Assembly (NCBI GenBank): GCA_000222875.2
Contig: AFRD01000004.1
Coordinates: 181,408-245,407, forward strand
Length of the DNA stretch: 64,000 nt
Direction: 5' to 3'
From: Periglandula ipomoeae IasaF13
Lineage: Eukaryota; Ascomycota; Sordariomycetes; Hypocreales; Clavicipitaceae
Under the pieces are notes generated by a model. That model did no database searches. It was not told the DNA's origin and saw nothing but the letters and a program-made list of their open reading frames with translations. Position numbers and translations under genes: made by a program. Of this stretch, positions 1-11,903 are shown piece after piece. Within the stretch, counting starts at the first letter, position 1. Each line of letters begins with the position of its first letter.

Positions 1-3000
1 TTGCCGAAGTCAAGACAATGTGCAGCCTTCCAAGAACAAGGCCCTAGCTTGATTGATTAAAAAAGCCACAACAAGTAATAGTCATGCCCTGGGAGCTGGC
101 CCCCGGGGCATGGTGACAGCCGCAGATTGGCAGGGCATGGTGATAGTATTGACCATGTTGCTGTTCCGTACAAAGGAGTCAAGTCCATGTCGGCCGAACT
201 TTTGAGTTGCCCATCAATGTCGCGCCAAGTATAGGATTCCCAGGGGGTGTGATTGGACACTTGTTATCCAACCACGACGTGCGTGGCTTTATCCAGGGGT
301 GGGGAGGATTCTGATGCAGTGCTCCAGGCGTGTTTCATGTCTGGGCAGCTTCTTCCTCAACAGTCCATTTCCTTAATCCAGCCACACTTTCCATCTATTG
401 GCTTGACTTCGACTGGGGTCGGGACGCCTCCAGTCGTGGTTTTTTTTTCCCCTTAGGTCGAGAAACAGGGAAGGCCAAATGCAGGAGAGCAATTGGGATG
501 CCAGAAATATTTGCTAGCTTCCATCAATCGCCGCTGGTTGCACGAGGAGAGCTCAGGCCATTTGCATGTGAGTACTCTGCGCTCGATCCTCTCGTGCGTT
601 TTGTGCAGCATACGTCGTACACCAAATGAAATATTGGGACGGAGTGGCATCGAGACCCAAGAGTTATCAGAGTCATTATCGCGAGAGTTGACCGTTGCCC
701 ATTGATCCCGATAGGATGTCTGTGGTCCAGGTAACCGAGATTGCGAAGAAGCCATGGTACGAGTCCATCAAGGCCCAGTGCATTTTCGCCATCGCCATCG
801 CTTGGCGAGGGATCAATGGCGGGGCTACGCAAATAGAGGTCGCACTGACCCTATTCTTGGAGTGGAGTTCTGACCGATCAGTTCATCGCAGTCAACATCA
901 TGACAAGACTCGTGCTCATCGACTCTCTCATTTCGTGTCACCGCGGTGGCTTTCTCTCGCTGTTGCTCCCATCTTCTGCAAATGAGTGTAATTAGTCACA
1001 CTGACCGTGACAAATACTCTGTGCGGAGGCGAGCCTTGAACAACGCAAGTCCGTCTCTTCTCCCTCTAACAGTGTTTCCATCTGCATTTGGTAGCTTGTA
1101 TTTTCCATGGCTGCTCGAGAACAGGGTTGCGGGAAGCGGAGACAGATGACCATTAATAGTCGATGTGATGGAAAATCAACAAAAATAATCATTTATCGCC
1201 TTTTGGCTGAGCACACGTAGCTGGTAATACGGAGCCTTTGCCGCTAATACGTGATTCATGTTGACCAGGGATGCAGTAGTCAGGCTCGCGTTGGCATATT
1301 CTCAGGTGTTTTAGGTATCCAATTGGGATAGGGCTGTGTGCTTCTGTCTGCCACAAACGCAAATACCGAGCCGTCGTCCTTGGCCGCCTTGGTGGCCGAC
1401 CAGACACCACATCTGCGTGCCTGAAAGGTAGAGCTCCATTGAAGCACCCAGCGGATTGGCCAGAGACCAAGTATCAAGAACCGCCGGCCTTGCGGATGGT
1501 GATACGAATGCCTCGCGAATCTATAGATAGAACTATATCTCTTCGCAACATAGTCCAGAGAAGATCTTGGACCGATTTTGCAACATCATCATTATTATGT
1601 AGTGCAAGTCAAGACGAGGTGGATCCACATATGGACGTTGAGCACGTCTTGTATTTTCCCGTCTTTGATGCTATTTTCCATGATTTTGCCTGGCCAATAT
1701 GGTCCGGCAACCTCGACAGTTGACATTGGCCTAAGTTTGAATTGATGGCACAGCAAATCTAGCCTTTCCATGTTAGCCTCGCTCTCACGACCGGGCAGGC
1801 ATGATAAGAGATAGTCCGGTGGAATCGTTGCTATGCAATTCAAGACTGGAGTGTTTCTATCCATGTATGGCCGATTCGTGCATGGAATAAAGTGATCTGC
1901 CAAGTCGGGTCTGCACCGGACGGCGCAATGACCACCACATGCCTTCAAAGTCTGGGCTAGTCGTCTGTCGTGCATGGTAAGCGTTATGTACGGAGTCTGT
2001 GTCCATAGTCAATCAAAACAGCAGTGATCGATGGCCAGGGGAAAACTGGCCACGAGAAGCGGCAAAGCACTGGGCATCGTTGCAGGTGTCAGGGGTCTTA
2101 GGATGCAGGCCGGCGGGCAGGCAGGCTCCAAGGGAAGTTCTCCAGGAAGAGAAGAAGCATGAAGACACCCCACCGTATTATATCAATGACTATCCACTCC
2201 ACCCATGCACACGGTGGTTAGAGGCTGTCTGTTGCTATGTATTATAATGGAAAAAGGAAGAGAAAAGAAGTAAAAAAGAAAAAAAAAGACCCCGGGGAGA
2301 TGGCGCGGAATGGCGAATGGATGCGATGGTTGCAAAGAAGCGACAACAGACTGTCAGCTACAGCTTCGTTTCGCTTGAAGCCCATAACGGCCGTCGAGTG
2401 GGCCAGAGTCTCTGTAGTATTGGAAAGCGGGAGATTAAGATTCGAACGTTGCAATGGGCCTAGCGGGAGGGACAAGTGGTGCAAGAAGCAACGAAAGCGA
2501 TTGGAAAGATCAGAAGAGGCGAGAGACATGATGAGTGCTTGAGCGGGCGCTGGTGTGTTTGCGCACAGGCACGGCAATCTACGATGCCAGAGTTGGCATC
2601 GCACGCGGCAATCAACTAGATCAACCAGAGCAGGAACGAGATCGCGGATATGTCTGCGATGTCAGTCCCAATCTTCTGGCTGGAGTATCCTGTGTCAGTA
2701 AGGGTGGTGACTTGACATCAGGCACAACATCACGCAGACGGAGGCACAGGCACAGGCACAGGCACAGACGTATTATTAGTTGATTCTTTGTGCACCGGTG
2801 CCCACCAGAGAAGAGAAGGATGCACCCACCAACCAACCACGGACTCCACACCTTCTAATACTGGACGACGTTGAGTGAGCATCGAGCGAGAATTGAACCA
2901 GCCAAGAGACGCTGCCCACCCACGGCGGACGTTGCACGCCATTCGCCGGCGCACCACGGCCTGGGGCCCTGTCTGTTCCCCGTGTGTCCATGCACGCATT

Positions 3001-3499
3001 GTTCCTCGCAACGCCAATCCATGCTGGCCGGCCCACGCCAGCGGCTGTGCCTGAGCCAGCGTGCCCGCCAGCCCTCCAGCCCTCCAGCCTCCACTCAAGC
3101 CCGTCCCAGCGCCGATGGCCGACTTGGACAGGCGTGACAGGATGGCGCGAGGACGAGAGCATGGAGAGGATCAGAGCCGGCCGGTGTGGGTATTCCTTCC
3201 TGCCCGCCCCAGTCGACGACTCAGTCCAGACATGGCTTGACAATTCTCCCGTTCGCTCAGTCCCTCTCCCTCGCAGCGCCGGGTTCCTGGACATCCAGCG
3301 GCGGCCCAGCCAGCTCAGCTCACGCTGCCTGCACCAGACTCGACTGGCGCCGGGCCTGGCACCTGGCTGGCTCTGCGCGCGCTGGGGTCGTCCATCCACC
3401 ATCCACCACCCGCCCACGTCCCCCGTCGCCTTGGGCTGGACTGCCTGCGCTCTCGCTCCCAGGCGCCGCATCCCCCCAGACACCGCCACGGTTGTCGTG
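1..3499. other. Gene-free region upstream of ste12
   Basis: No recognisable gene on either strand. Long open frames on both strands between about 2.78 and 3.74 kb lie over one another in a GC-rich stretch and give low-complexity Arg/Pro/Ser-rich translations, which is typical of chance frames. A purine-rich tract lies near 2240-2290 and a hexanucleotide repeat near 2742-2768. The last part is probably the distal promoter of ste12. Confidence 0.6.
2742..2768. repeat. Hexanucleotide microsatellite (GGCACA)n
   Basis: About four consecutive copies of a CACAGG/GGCACA unit are visible. They lie in non-coding DNA. Confidence 0.8.
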
Positions 3500-3529
3500 A
3501 GCGAGCCATTAAACCCCCGACTCTCGTCT

Positions 3530-3700
3530 GCTGCCCATCCTCGCCTCCTGCTTCCTGCTCTCCGTTGTTTCCTTCTACGTTTATTTGTCCTCCATCCCCC
3601 ACCCCCTCTCATCCTCCCTTCCTTCGACCTTGCGTCGTCTCTTTTTCACCCTTCCATTCCCGAGCCACTTCGCTACCTCGCGCTCTTCCAACCTCGTCGG
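3530..3700 (+). promoter_or_regulatory. Pyrimidine-rich promoter/leader tract of ste12
   Basis: The plus strand is strongly C/T-rich, with repeated CTC, TCC and TTCC runs. Such tracts are common just upstream of transcription start sites of fungal housekeeping and regulatory genes. The ste12 start codon follows about 550 bases downstream, so a long 5' leader is implied. This is an inference from composition only. Confidence 0.45.
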
Positions 3701-3970
3701 TGTCTTCTCTGGCAAGACACGGTCGTCACTGGTTGAAGTCGTCCTTTCCGCTTCGAATTCAGCTGGCTGTTTGACGGTATATCCCTCCACAGGCCCGGCG
3801 ACATTGCGTGTTGTGCATCATTTGGCTCTTTTCTCCTTTCTTTCCCAGCCTTAATTCTATTCGGTCGGCTTTTGCCCTCAAGTACAGGCGTCTATCGTCG
3901 TCGACACCCTTTTCGTGTTTGCCTCGACAAGCAGAACAAGATATCTCGCCGCGCACTGCCGATTCGCTTG

Positions 3971-4000
3971 ATGCAAAGGCTGGGCCAATTTCTGAGCTAA
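3971..4000 (+). promoter_or_regulatory. Nine-codon uORF in the ste12 leader
   Basis: The only ATG I find between about 3.55 kb and the ste12 start opens a frame of nine codons (MQRLGQFLS) closed by TAA at 3998-4000. If the leader is transcribed as a long unspliced 5' UTR, as the CT-rich tract suggests, this uORF would be scanned before the main start and could dampen translation. A leader intron could remove it, so its presence in mRNA is unproven. Confidence 0.4.
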
Positions 4001-4244
4001 CCATCAGTTTCAACAATACGGGCTGGTCTCGATTATTTCGCTCTCATAGTCGCAAAGCCGACCCAGTTCACGATAGAGGCAGCGCCTCTACCTGTACCGA
4101 TTTCATCCTGACCGCGATTATCATACCGCACATCAGGTTGCGCGTCGTACCTTTCGCCAATCGTGCCCAGTCGGTTAGAAGTAATCGCCCCCGACACCTG
4201 GGACGACGGCGTCAGATCCCACTTTGAGTGGACAAAACGGCATC

Positions 4245-6544
4245 ATGTATTCACAACACGCCACCATGGCGCCTCAAAAACCGGAAACCTTCATATTGAG
4301 CACCGAAGCTCAGCAAGCGCTTCCCCACGATGCTCAGGTTGCACTTCAGCAAGTCGACAACTGTAAGTGCACACTCATAAACCGTTCAATTAAGTGACGT
4401 GGATTTCGTATAGTTGACTCGGGAAATTGTCCTACAGTGAAATACTTCCTCATTTCAGCGCCTGTGGATTGGCAGCCAGATCAGTACATCCGCCGATTTT
4501 TGCTACCTACTGGCGAGTACGTGTCTTGCGTTCTCTGGAACAACCTCTTCCACATCTCCGGTACCGACATTGTACGATGTCTCTCCTTCCGATTTCAGGC
4601 TTTTGGCCGCCCCGTCAAGAACTCCAAGAAGTTTGAGGAAGGCATTTTCTCAGATTTGCGAAATCTCAAGTCCGGCACCGACGCCTCTCTGGAAGAACCT
4701 AAGAGTGCCTTCCTGGATTTCCTCTACAAGAACAACTGTATCCGAACGCAGAAGAAGCAGAAAGTCTTTTATTGGTACAGCGTTCCCCATGACCGTTTGT
4801 TCCTCGATGCGTTGGAGCGAGATTTGAAGCGAGAGAAAATGGGCCAGGAAGCAACCACGGTTGCCGTTAGCGAACCAGCCCTGTCCTTCCAATACGACTC
4901 ATCGCAGTCTCTGTACGAGCAGCTCACCAAGACACAACAAGCCAATTCATCATCATTCAACGCGCAGCAGACTGCCTCTTTTTCTCAGAGCCAGTCGACC
5001 TCTCCTGTCATGCGCGCGATGGACTCCATGCCACCACCCAGCATGATGCCTCAAAACATGGCCGCTCCCATGTCTGAGGCAATGGATCCCATGGTTTCAT
5101 ACGATCATATGCCCATGGCCGCTGCCGTCCCACAGCAAGTGGCTCAAGTCAAGAGGGAACCCGACTTCACTCGAGTTCAGTACAACCAAAACGGTGTCCC
5201 GATCAGCCACGGCCACCAGAGACATGCTTCTATGCCCACCTATGGCCTCGAGTACTCCCCTGCCCCTTCATTCGTCTCTTCTCAATACGAGGATTACAGC
5301 AACCGAGGCATCTCATTTGAACCCATTACTCCTTCACAACAAGCTCTTGGCATGACAGGAGAGCCAGCCTACATCGCCAATGAGGAGACCGGCTTGTACT
5401 CTGCTATACCTGATCATCTGTCAGGAATGAATGGTTTGAACGGCATGGTCCAACTCCCACCTTCTAACCTTGCTGGGTCTCAGTTCACCCGTTCGTATGG
5501 CAGCAACAACGTGTACTCTGTGATTGAAGGCTCGCCGACGTATAAGCAACGGCGGCGTCGATCCTCAATCCCACCGTCCATGTCAGCGATTCCCGGTGCG
5601 CCCATCCCCAATACTGCAGCCCACAGACCTTCAGACTTGAGACGATCAGTCTCTGCCTCAGTCGGACCTGTAGCTGAAGGCGAGGAGTCTGCCGACAACT
5701 CTCCCCCTGGTCTCTCTTACAGCGCGTCGGGCATGTCCCTGGGCAGCCAGCAACACAAGGACATCGTGGACCTGTCTCGTCATGGTACTCCCCTGTCGAA
5801 TGTCGACGGGAGCCCAGCCTTGAACTCAATGGCACTCCAACAGGGCTTTGGAGAAGAGATGTCACATGATGGTGCATACAAGGACCATCGTCGCACTCTA
5901 TCAGGCCCGAATGGCGTAGTTCGACGCGCTCGCTCAGCCACTGTGATGGAGCTAGGACCATATCCTCACAAATCTCATTCTTGCCCCATTCCCACGTGTG
6001 GTCGGCTTTTCAAACGTCTTGAGCACTTGAAGAGGTACGTGTTGATCATCTGAAAATATGCTTCTGTTCCTCCATCTACTAATACCCTCGCAGACATGTT
6101 CGCACCCATACCCAGGAGAAGCCTTACATCTGCCCACATTGCAGCAAAGCATTCTCTCGATCTGACAATCTTGCACAGTACGATCCCTAAAGATCTATGA
6201 TACCGTTTTTGACCAGCATCACTGACTCTTTTCTTGCGTGCAGGCACAAGCGCACTCATAGCCGTGAAGACGGTGGTGAGGAATCATTTAATCTCTCCGC
6301 CGAGGAAGAAGAGGAGTATTCCGGCGAGGATCAGTTGGGTTCTCTTGAGGAAGCGTCTCCATCATCCGATGCAGCATATGTTCCCGGCTCCCTCAATAGC
6401 GCCGTTGATGAGGTCGCAAGCTCGTCAACCACCGGGAACTCCAATAACATGGGCCAGACTCAGTCTTTCAACAGCTTGCAAACACTCAGCATGCCCATGA
6501 CAATCAGCCATCCGGCTACGATCAACGCTAGCGGCATGATGTGA
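4245..6544 (+). CDS. ste12: Ste12-type transcription factor (homeodomain-like plus two C2H2 fingers)
   Basis: Four exons: 4245-4362, 4438-6034, 6094-6177 and 6244-6544, giving 699 aa. The join at 4362/4438 restores the family sequence VDNLKYFLISAPVDW. The STE domain covers about residues 38-165 and includes YWYSVPHDRLFLDALERDL. A long Ser/Gln/Met-rich middle follows, then two C2H2 fingers (about 555-577 and 583-605: CPIPTC...H, CPHCSKAFSRSDNLAQHKRTH). An acidic tail with EEEEEYSGEDQ follows. In filamentous ascomycetes this factor acts below the Fus3/Kss1-type MAP kinase and controls invasive growth, appressorium function and fruiting. Exon 3 is 84 bases and phase-neutral, and carries parts of both fingers, so skipping it keeps the frame. 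The leader holds a short uORF. Confidence 0.93.
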
Positions 6545-7100
6545 AGAAATTGAAATTTTGACGACGGCATTTTCCACCAAAAATTTCCTTACTAATTTTG
6601 TTTACGACATTTCTGGGCATCTAGATCCACCATCGACATTAGAGATCTGCTACCCAAATTCAGACCACTGCACTTCTCTATTTGTTTCTTTCCTCTCCAA
6701 CATCTTACTGATTCATCTGGATTTCTTTCATACGTTTCATGTTTGCACTGCCATTCTACTTGGAACGCCTCGAGGGGCGAAAAAGGAGGACACAGCCTAT
6801 AGATATTTGGTGGTGAAGCGGCATGTGGTGCCATTGTACATTTACTGATTTTAACTCGAGAGGAGTGAGATGGATAGCAGCTAGGACCAGTCCTTTGCGA
6901 TGTTCGGACATAGCTAGTTGTTGCAACGAGGACGGCTGAATGATGACCAACTAATATTGTTCCATATTTATGTGTCTCTCGAGTGATGTCGGTCCGAGTG
7001 TCGTTGTCGATTGCCTTTTAAAGCCGTTTTGATGAGGGCGAAATGCTACCTATAACTATAATATATTGAATGTAATGCAAGTGATGGCCAGTGTGTCTTA
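6545..7100. other. Convergent 3' regions of ste12 and the Faf1-like gene
   Basis: AT-richer DNA between two converging stop codons, with T-rich and TATA-like stretches suited to 3' processing. I see no gene here. Confidence 0.6.
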
Positions 7101-8106
7101 TCATCTTCTGTTCCTGCGACCAAATGTGTCCCTTGTCCCCTCGATACCACGAACATCCCTCTCACTAATTCGCAACTCTGCACCCCTGAATCTTCCAACG
7201 CCAGGCCGATCGACGCCGCCATCTCTTCCCCTCTCCCTCCTCTTCTTCCCGGTCTCCCGTTCGAGAATGATCCCGTTCTCCCTCGCCTCCCGTCTGCGCT
7301 TCGCCTCTCTCGCGTCCGCCGCCGCCATCATCCCCTTGCGCATATGCATCGGCATCTTCTCCTGCTTGTGGATGGAGACCTTGGACCCGAGAGCCTGGAC
7401 ACGCAGATCCGTGGCCTTCTGCCGCGTACGTCCTGCCGCGAAAGACTTTGGTTGCGCGGCATTGGATGATACTGATGAGAAGGATTTGGTGGCAGTGTGG
7501 GGGACAAGGAGGTGTGATTCTGCGATGAGGCGACGGAGTTCGAGGTCTTGCTTTAGGAGGGAAGGTGCGTCTTCGGGGAGGGCGGGTGTTGATTTGGATG
7601 GTGCGGTAGGCGTTTTGGTGATGCTGGTGGTTTGGTCGGGAGGTCTCGATGACTGTATTTTTGTTACTTATTTTTATTTCATGTTGGGGAGGATTGCGGT
7701 ATGGCGAACCATGAAGGCTTTGAGTTCTCGTTTTGTCATGGCTTTTTCTGTGGGAAGTTGCGGCTTCGAGTGGTCTACTATTTCGATTTGGGGGTCTTTC
7801 TCAAATTTAGTATGATGGATGATATCATTTTGTGAGAGTTTGCTATTCACCTTCGTCGCTTTCAGATTCGTCTTCAGACTCATCATTGTCATCATTGGTC
7901 TGTACTTCCTCTGCGTCTGAGAGACCGCCCCATTCTGAACCTTCCTCTTCCTCTTCTTGGCCGTCTGCCTCCTTAGTGGGTATTGATTTACGTGACCGCT
8001 CTTCTAGTGGTTGGAAACGGGCCTCAAAATGCCGGCGCAAGAGCTCGTTGGCGTCGATTTCGGGCGTCGATGCCTCGGGGGCTTTGCGCTTGCCTAGGAC
8101 GGCCAT
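7101..8106 (-). CDS. faf1: Faf1-like pre-rRNA processing / 40S assembly protein (C1orf131/DUF4602 family)
   Basis: Three exons read on the minus strand, 8106-7851, 7777-7710 and 7652-7101, for 291 aa with consistent phases. The start was chosen at MAVLGKRKAPEA. A longer frame upstream reads through the 9-base repeat and looks non-coding. The N-terminal third is acidic (EEEEEGSEWGG, DESEDESESDE). The conserved C-terminal block contains RKGMMAAADAREAKRRREAREN and a basic tail. Yeast Faf1 acts in the nucleolus in 18S rRNA processing and small-subunit assembly. Both donors are weak (GTGAAT and GTTCGC), so the intron calls rest on phase and family continuity (SDE|VDHSK, KAFM|SSRPP). The family call comes from the C-terminal block and is moderately sure. 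Confidence 0.7.
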
Positions 8107-8572
8107 TTCGTGTTGATGTGCTCGAGGAAAGGTGTGGTGATGAGCGGAAGTTGTGCTGGAACTCAGAGGTTTGGGAAATTTTTGGAGGGTCCTGCAGCCT
8201 TGTCGGCGGGTGAGTGGATTGGCGGGATTGGCGGGATTGGCGGGGTGAAGGAAGGAAGCTGGGAAGGCTGAGTGCATTGCGCTTGGTGGGGCATCAGCAT
8301 GAGAAACGGATGGCCTCCGTCACCTGGAACGAGTTGTTCTGCACTGAGGCTATGAATTGAGTAAGAATAAAGAATGTCAAGGAGCAAAGCGGGTTGAATT
8401 TCAAATCAGAAAGCGTGCCTGGTATTGTACAATCATTATTTTGAAGAACAGCATCCTATGTCTGTCTAGTGCACTCAAGGTGCTGAGTCTAATCGCCGAA
8501 ACCCGCCTCATATCTTTCCCCCAAGAAGAATTAAACGCCAATGTAATGCAACATGCTAAACATAATATACAA
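8107..8572. other. Promoter of the Faf1-like gene and 3' end of swc5
   Basis: 466 bases between the start of the Faf1-like gene and the swc5 stop, both on the minus strand. It contains three copies of a 9-base ATTGGCGGG unit. No gene seen. Confidence 0.6.
8217..8246. repeat. Short tandem repeat, 9-base unit (ATTGGCGGG)x3
   Basis: Three head-to-tail copies lie about 110 bases upstream of the Faf1-like start codon. Read on the minus strand they would encode a repeated NPA tripeptide, which is why a longer N-terminus should be distrusted. The embedded CCAAT/ATTGG motif is repeated, so CCAAT-binding factor sites are possible. Confidence 0.7.
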
Positions 8573-9619
8573 TCATGCCCTTCCAGTTATTCGTGCTCTC
8601 CTGGCATCGTCCTCGCGAATAGCCTCGCTCCTCGCGAAGAAGTCCTGCCGAGCGGCATACGAGTCCTTCGATTTGCTCGCCAGCTCCAACTCGTCCTTGA
8701 TTCCCTCCTTGTCCACGTACCCAGCCCAGTCCATCCTGCTCTTCTCCACCGTGTTGAGCTTCTTCGCCTGCGCCTCTTTGCTGGCCTGAATCCGCGCGGC
8801 GAGGCCAAGATTCAGATCTGTGCGGCCTGGTCCGCTGTCGAGAATGGGCTCGAACGCAGAACGAAAGGCCTTTCTGGTAGCGCGCTTGGTGGGCGATGTA
8901 TCGGTATTCGCGGCAGCTTCTCCTTCTTGAGATGCGAGGTATAGCTTGGCTTCTGCCGAGTCGCGGGCGACGATCTTCTCTTCTGTGTGAACTTGGCCTG
9001 CGAAGTTGTATGTTCGCTTGATGCGAATGGTGTCTGATTGCGCAGTATCGGAAGAGTCTGCCGTGACATTTTGGGGAGGTTGATCTGTTTGAAGTGCGTC
9101 ATCATCATTTGCCTCAGTCGTTGCCGCATCCTTGCTGGCCTTCACTGGCTCTCCAGACATCATTTGCGCCCAGACGGCGTCCACGTCGATCGTTACGGGC
9201 TCATTGTTGACTGCGTATTTGCGCTCCTCCTTTCTGTTATATGCGCGTTAGATCATTCTGCTTGATCAGCGAAGGATATCAACAGCGACTTACTCTGCTG
9301 CACGCTGCACGCGAGTCTTGATTAATCCCCCTTCCCCACCCTCGTCATCATCCAGTTGTCCTTTGTCATGCGCCCTCTTGCGTCTCTTCTGTCCCTTGGC
9401 GATGATTGCTTCGTCTCCCGAGTTGTCGTAGCCGTCATCGTCGCCCTTGCTCTCCGCCGCTGCCTCTGTGTGCTTTCGCTTTAACGGGCCGTCTGTGGTG
9501 GCTTCTTCAGAATCGGATTCATCGGACGCGGGTTCTGGTGCTGCATCGGGGGCAAAGTCTGAGTCCTCAGAGGAAGCGTACTGCTCGTCCTCATCTTCTA
9601 GCGTTGGATTAGGAGGCAT
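8573..9619 (-). CDS. swc5: Swc5, SWR1 chromatin-remodelling complex subunit (BCNT-C domain)
   Basis: Two exons, 9619-9294 and 9233-8573, with a 60-base intron (GTAAGT...ACAG), give 328 aa. The N-terminal half is acidic and Ser/Glu-rich with a basic KRRKRAHDKG patch. The C-terminal BCNT (Bucentaur) domain ends with the diagnostic KKLNTVEKSRMDWAGYVDKE, followed by GIKDELELASKSKDSY and RQDFFAR. Swc5 helps the SWR1 ATPase exchange H2A for H2A.Z in nucleosomes. The length and order of acidic then BCNT-C regions fit the family. The gene lies tandem to and upstream of the Faf1-like gene, each with its own promoter. Confidence 0.92.
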
Positions 9620-11764
9620 TTTTGTGGCGCGATGTTGCTAGAGCTTTGGTTGTGATGGAAGAGACTAAAGAATTAAAGCACGTCGCGATCCCCAGTCGCG
9701 ATAGTTGGTAGTGACCCACTGGGGTTTGGGTGTTGGGCCTGGAACTGCGCAGCCAATCAGGGTTGTACAGCGCAAGGACTCGTCACCTTTGCAATGTCCG
9801 AGTTGAAGACCATTCCCCTTTCTCATCATGCAATCAAAAGAATATCGATCTCGAGAACTTGTAGTTGACATCGCTTATCAGAGCTGGGCACTACACTGAT
9901 TTTCCTTTCCAGCATTATTCTTCCCAAAGCATGTTCAAATCATGCCTGCTGTCTGATGTCCTGGGCGTAAGCATTCACTTACACAAGCGCAACGCTCCCA
10001 TCGTAGGAATTCTAAAAGGACTACAAGAAACAGAAAAGGGACAAAAGGACAAGATTTTATCTTCACTCTTCTCCTGAATTGAAGCTGCTCAGATCCAAGT
10101 ACATTGTATATCGGAAAGGAAGAAGTGGTCAAGGCATGATGGGCCGCTGTGGAAGACGACACGGAGGCGTGTTTCGAGACATGCAGTTGACCTCCTGACA
10201 GTATTGTCCGCTTAAACAACATGATCTTATTAGATCGCATCCAGAACCAATCCTAGCATGGAGTGTCAGCAAGCGATGTCAGAGAACATTGCAACTCAGC
10301 TTCACCAATCCAATTTAGGAAGGGATCTTTTGCCTCACTCTTTGGCCACATGAAAGAGAATCAAGAACGACAAGAACTGCACGGGCGCGAAAGGCTAATA
10401 TGCATTGCTGGATGTCTACGATTTATCATCTTTCAAGCAGGGGTGAAAGCTTATCTTCGGGCGATTGACTCTAGTGGCAGGACGTCTACGGAGTATTGCT
10501 TCACGTTATCCCCTCCCAAAATTGCGCATAAACAAAAGTCACGAGCTCAAAAGCCGGTTCAGTAGGCCACGCGGCTCGAGATTGGCCGATTCGAACCAGT
10601 GCACGGCAGACGCCGCCAGGAACAAAAATAACCTTTGTAACACCCTCAACTACGATAAACCTGTCACCGAGGCGTTTCTCCCTCCCTCCCTGGCGTCTGT
10701 TGCGCGATCCAATCTCGTTCTTGCGATTGCCTTGCTAACACGCGAGCGGAGCTGGCAACGGTGAAATGGTCTCCACCATCGGCAATCTGACTTCCGAGTA
10801 ACTGCTGCTTTGAGTAACGGCCCGGCGGCGGGTTCCGGAGCTGAGTGCTCTTCTTGGATTCGATTGGGGGATGGAGGGTTGCGACCAGCACTTGAGCTCT
10901 GATATCGAGGTGCGTGCGACGTCTGGCCCCGGATCCGAATGGCTCAGCTGCTATTGGAAGATCTGGATCTGGCTCATCTTCATGCCCGTATCATGCTTTG
11001 CTAGTGAGGCTCTGAAGACTTCTGGATGGCTTGGCCTGCGGCTGAAGGGCTTCTGCTGCAGATCTCTTCTAGCTTTCGTGTTGTGTTGGGCCAAGTACCG
11101 AATCAACGTTCACAACGCTGCCACAGCAGATTGCATGTCTAACTTGGGCTCAACGTGCCGATGGCAGATTTTTGTCATCAGCTTGATGCGCCAATACATG
11201 TCATGTACTACCATGGGTTATTTGGATGAGTTGCCATGCGTGAGGCGCGCCACGGCAACATATTATCTCGACTTGCCCATTTAGATGAGATCTCGCCAAC
11301 GGCAGTCTAGTTTGTCCCTCATCACCCACCCCCGCACCGACTAATTATATCTTTCGCCGTGGCACTTCATTTCACTTACCGCCACATTCCCGGATATTGC
11401 GGCACGCCTCTTGCGGACCCCGTGAACCAAATAGGTTCAGGTTCTACTCCAAGCTTGTTCGACAACACCCTCCCGCCTGCCTGATTAGGAAGTTCTTCAT
11501 CGTCGCCAAAAGACGTTTGTGTTATCTCGCGTCTCTTTAGAACAATGAACTTGCGATAGTTGAAAGCACCTGCTAGCCGGGAACCTTTTGATGGTGGCTT
11601 TCGTTCGCTTGCGCAACGTCTCGGCGCTTGAGAGCAAGCGGTCGAGGTTGATCAACTTCCTATATCGTCAAGTTGCCGAGATGACGTCTTCATGAGCGCG
11701 AATTGGGGAAGAAGGTAGAAAAAGTTGGCCGAAGCACAATGTGATTGTTTTGACTGCTTTTGAG

Positions 11765-11772
11765 TATAAATA
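11765..11772 (+). promoter_or_regulatory. TATA box of the aspartic protease gene
   Basis: TATAAATA lies about 130 bases before the start codon of the secreted protease at 11904. Strong TATA boxes at this spacing are typical of inducible fungal secreted-enzyme genes. Confidence 0.65.
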
Positions 11773-11810
11773 GGATGAAGGGCTGCCGTGATGATATAGA
11801 GAAATGATCA

Positions 11811-11831
11811 GCAACAGCAGCAGCAGCAGCC
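11811..11831 (+). repeat. CAG trinucleotide repeat in the 5' leader
   Basis: A CAG-rich run (six to seven near-perfect units) sits between the TATA box and the start codon of the aspartic protease, so it is probably transcribed but untranslated. Confidence 0.65.
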
Positions 11832-11903
11832 AAGTCGAGCAATACACTACAACTTGTTTCATCAAGACAGCACGCGAATAGCCTCACTTTTACTCATTTC
11901 ACC

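Larger units (their letters stand above)
9620..11903. other. Intergenic region between swc5 and the aspartic protease
   Basis: About 2.3 kb separating divergent genes. I see only short frames with no recognisable protein. The right end holds the protease promoter: a TATA box at 11765-11772 and a CAG-repeat leader at 11811-11831. Confidence 0.55.

Noticed and set aside
2776..3736. Overlapping long frames on both strands (278 and 250 codons) in the GC-rich DNA upstream of ste12
   Set aside because: They lie over each other, are rich in Arg/Gly/Pro/Ser, show no domain, and fall in promoter-like DNA.
10590..10620. Possible tRNA B-box (GATTCGAACC) near 10.6 kb
   Set aside because: No paired T-stem and no A-box at tRNA spacing.
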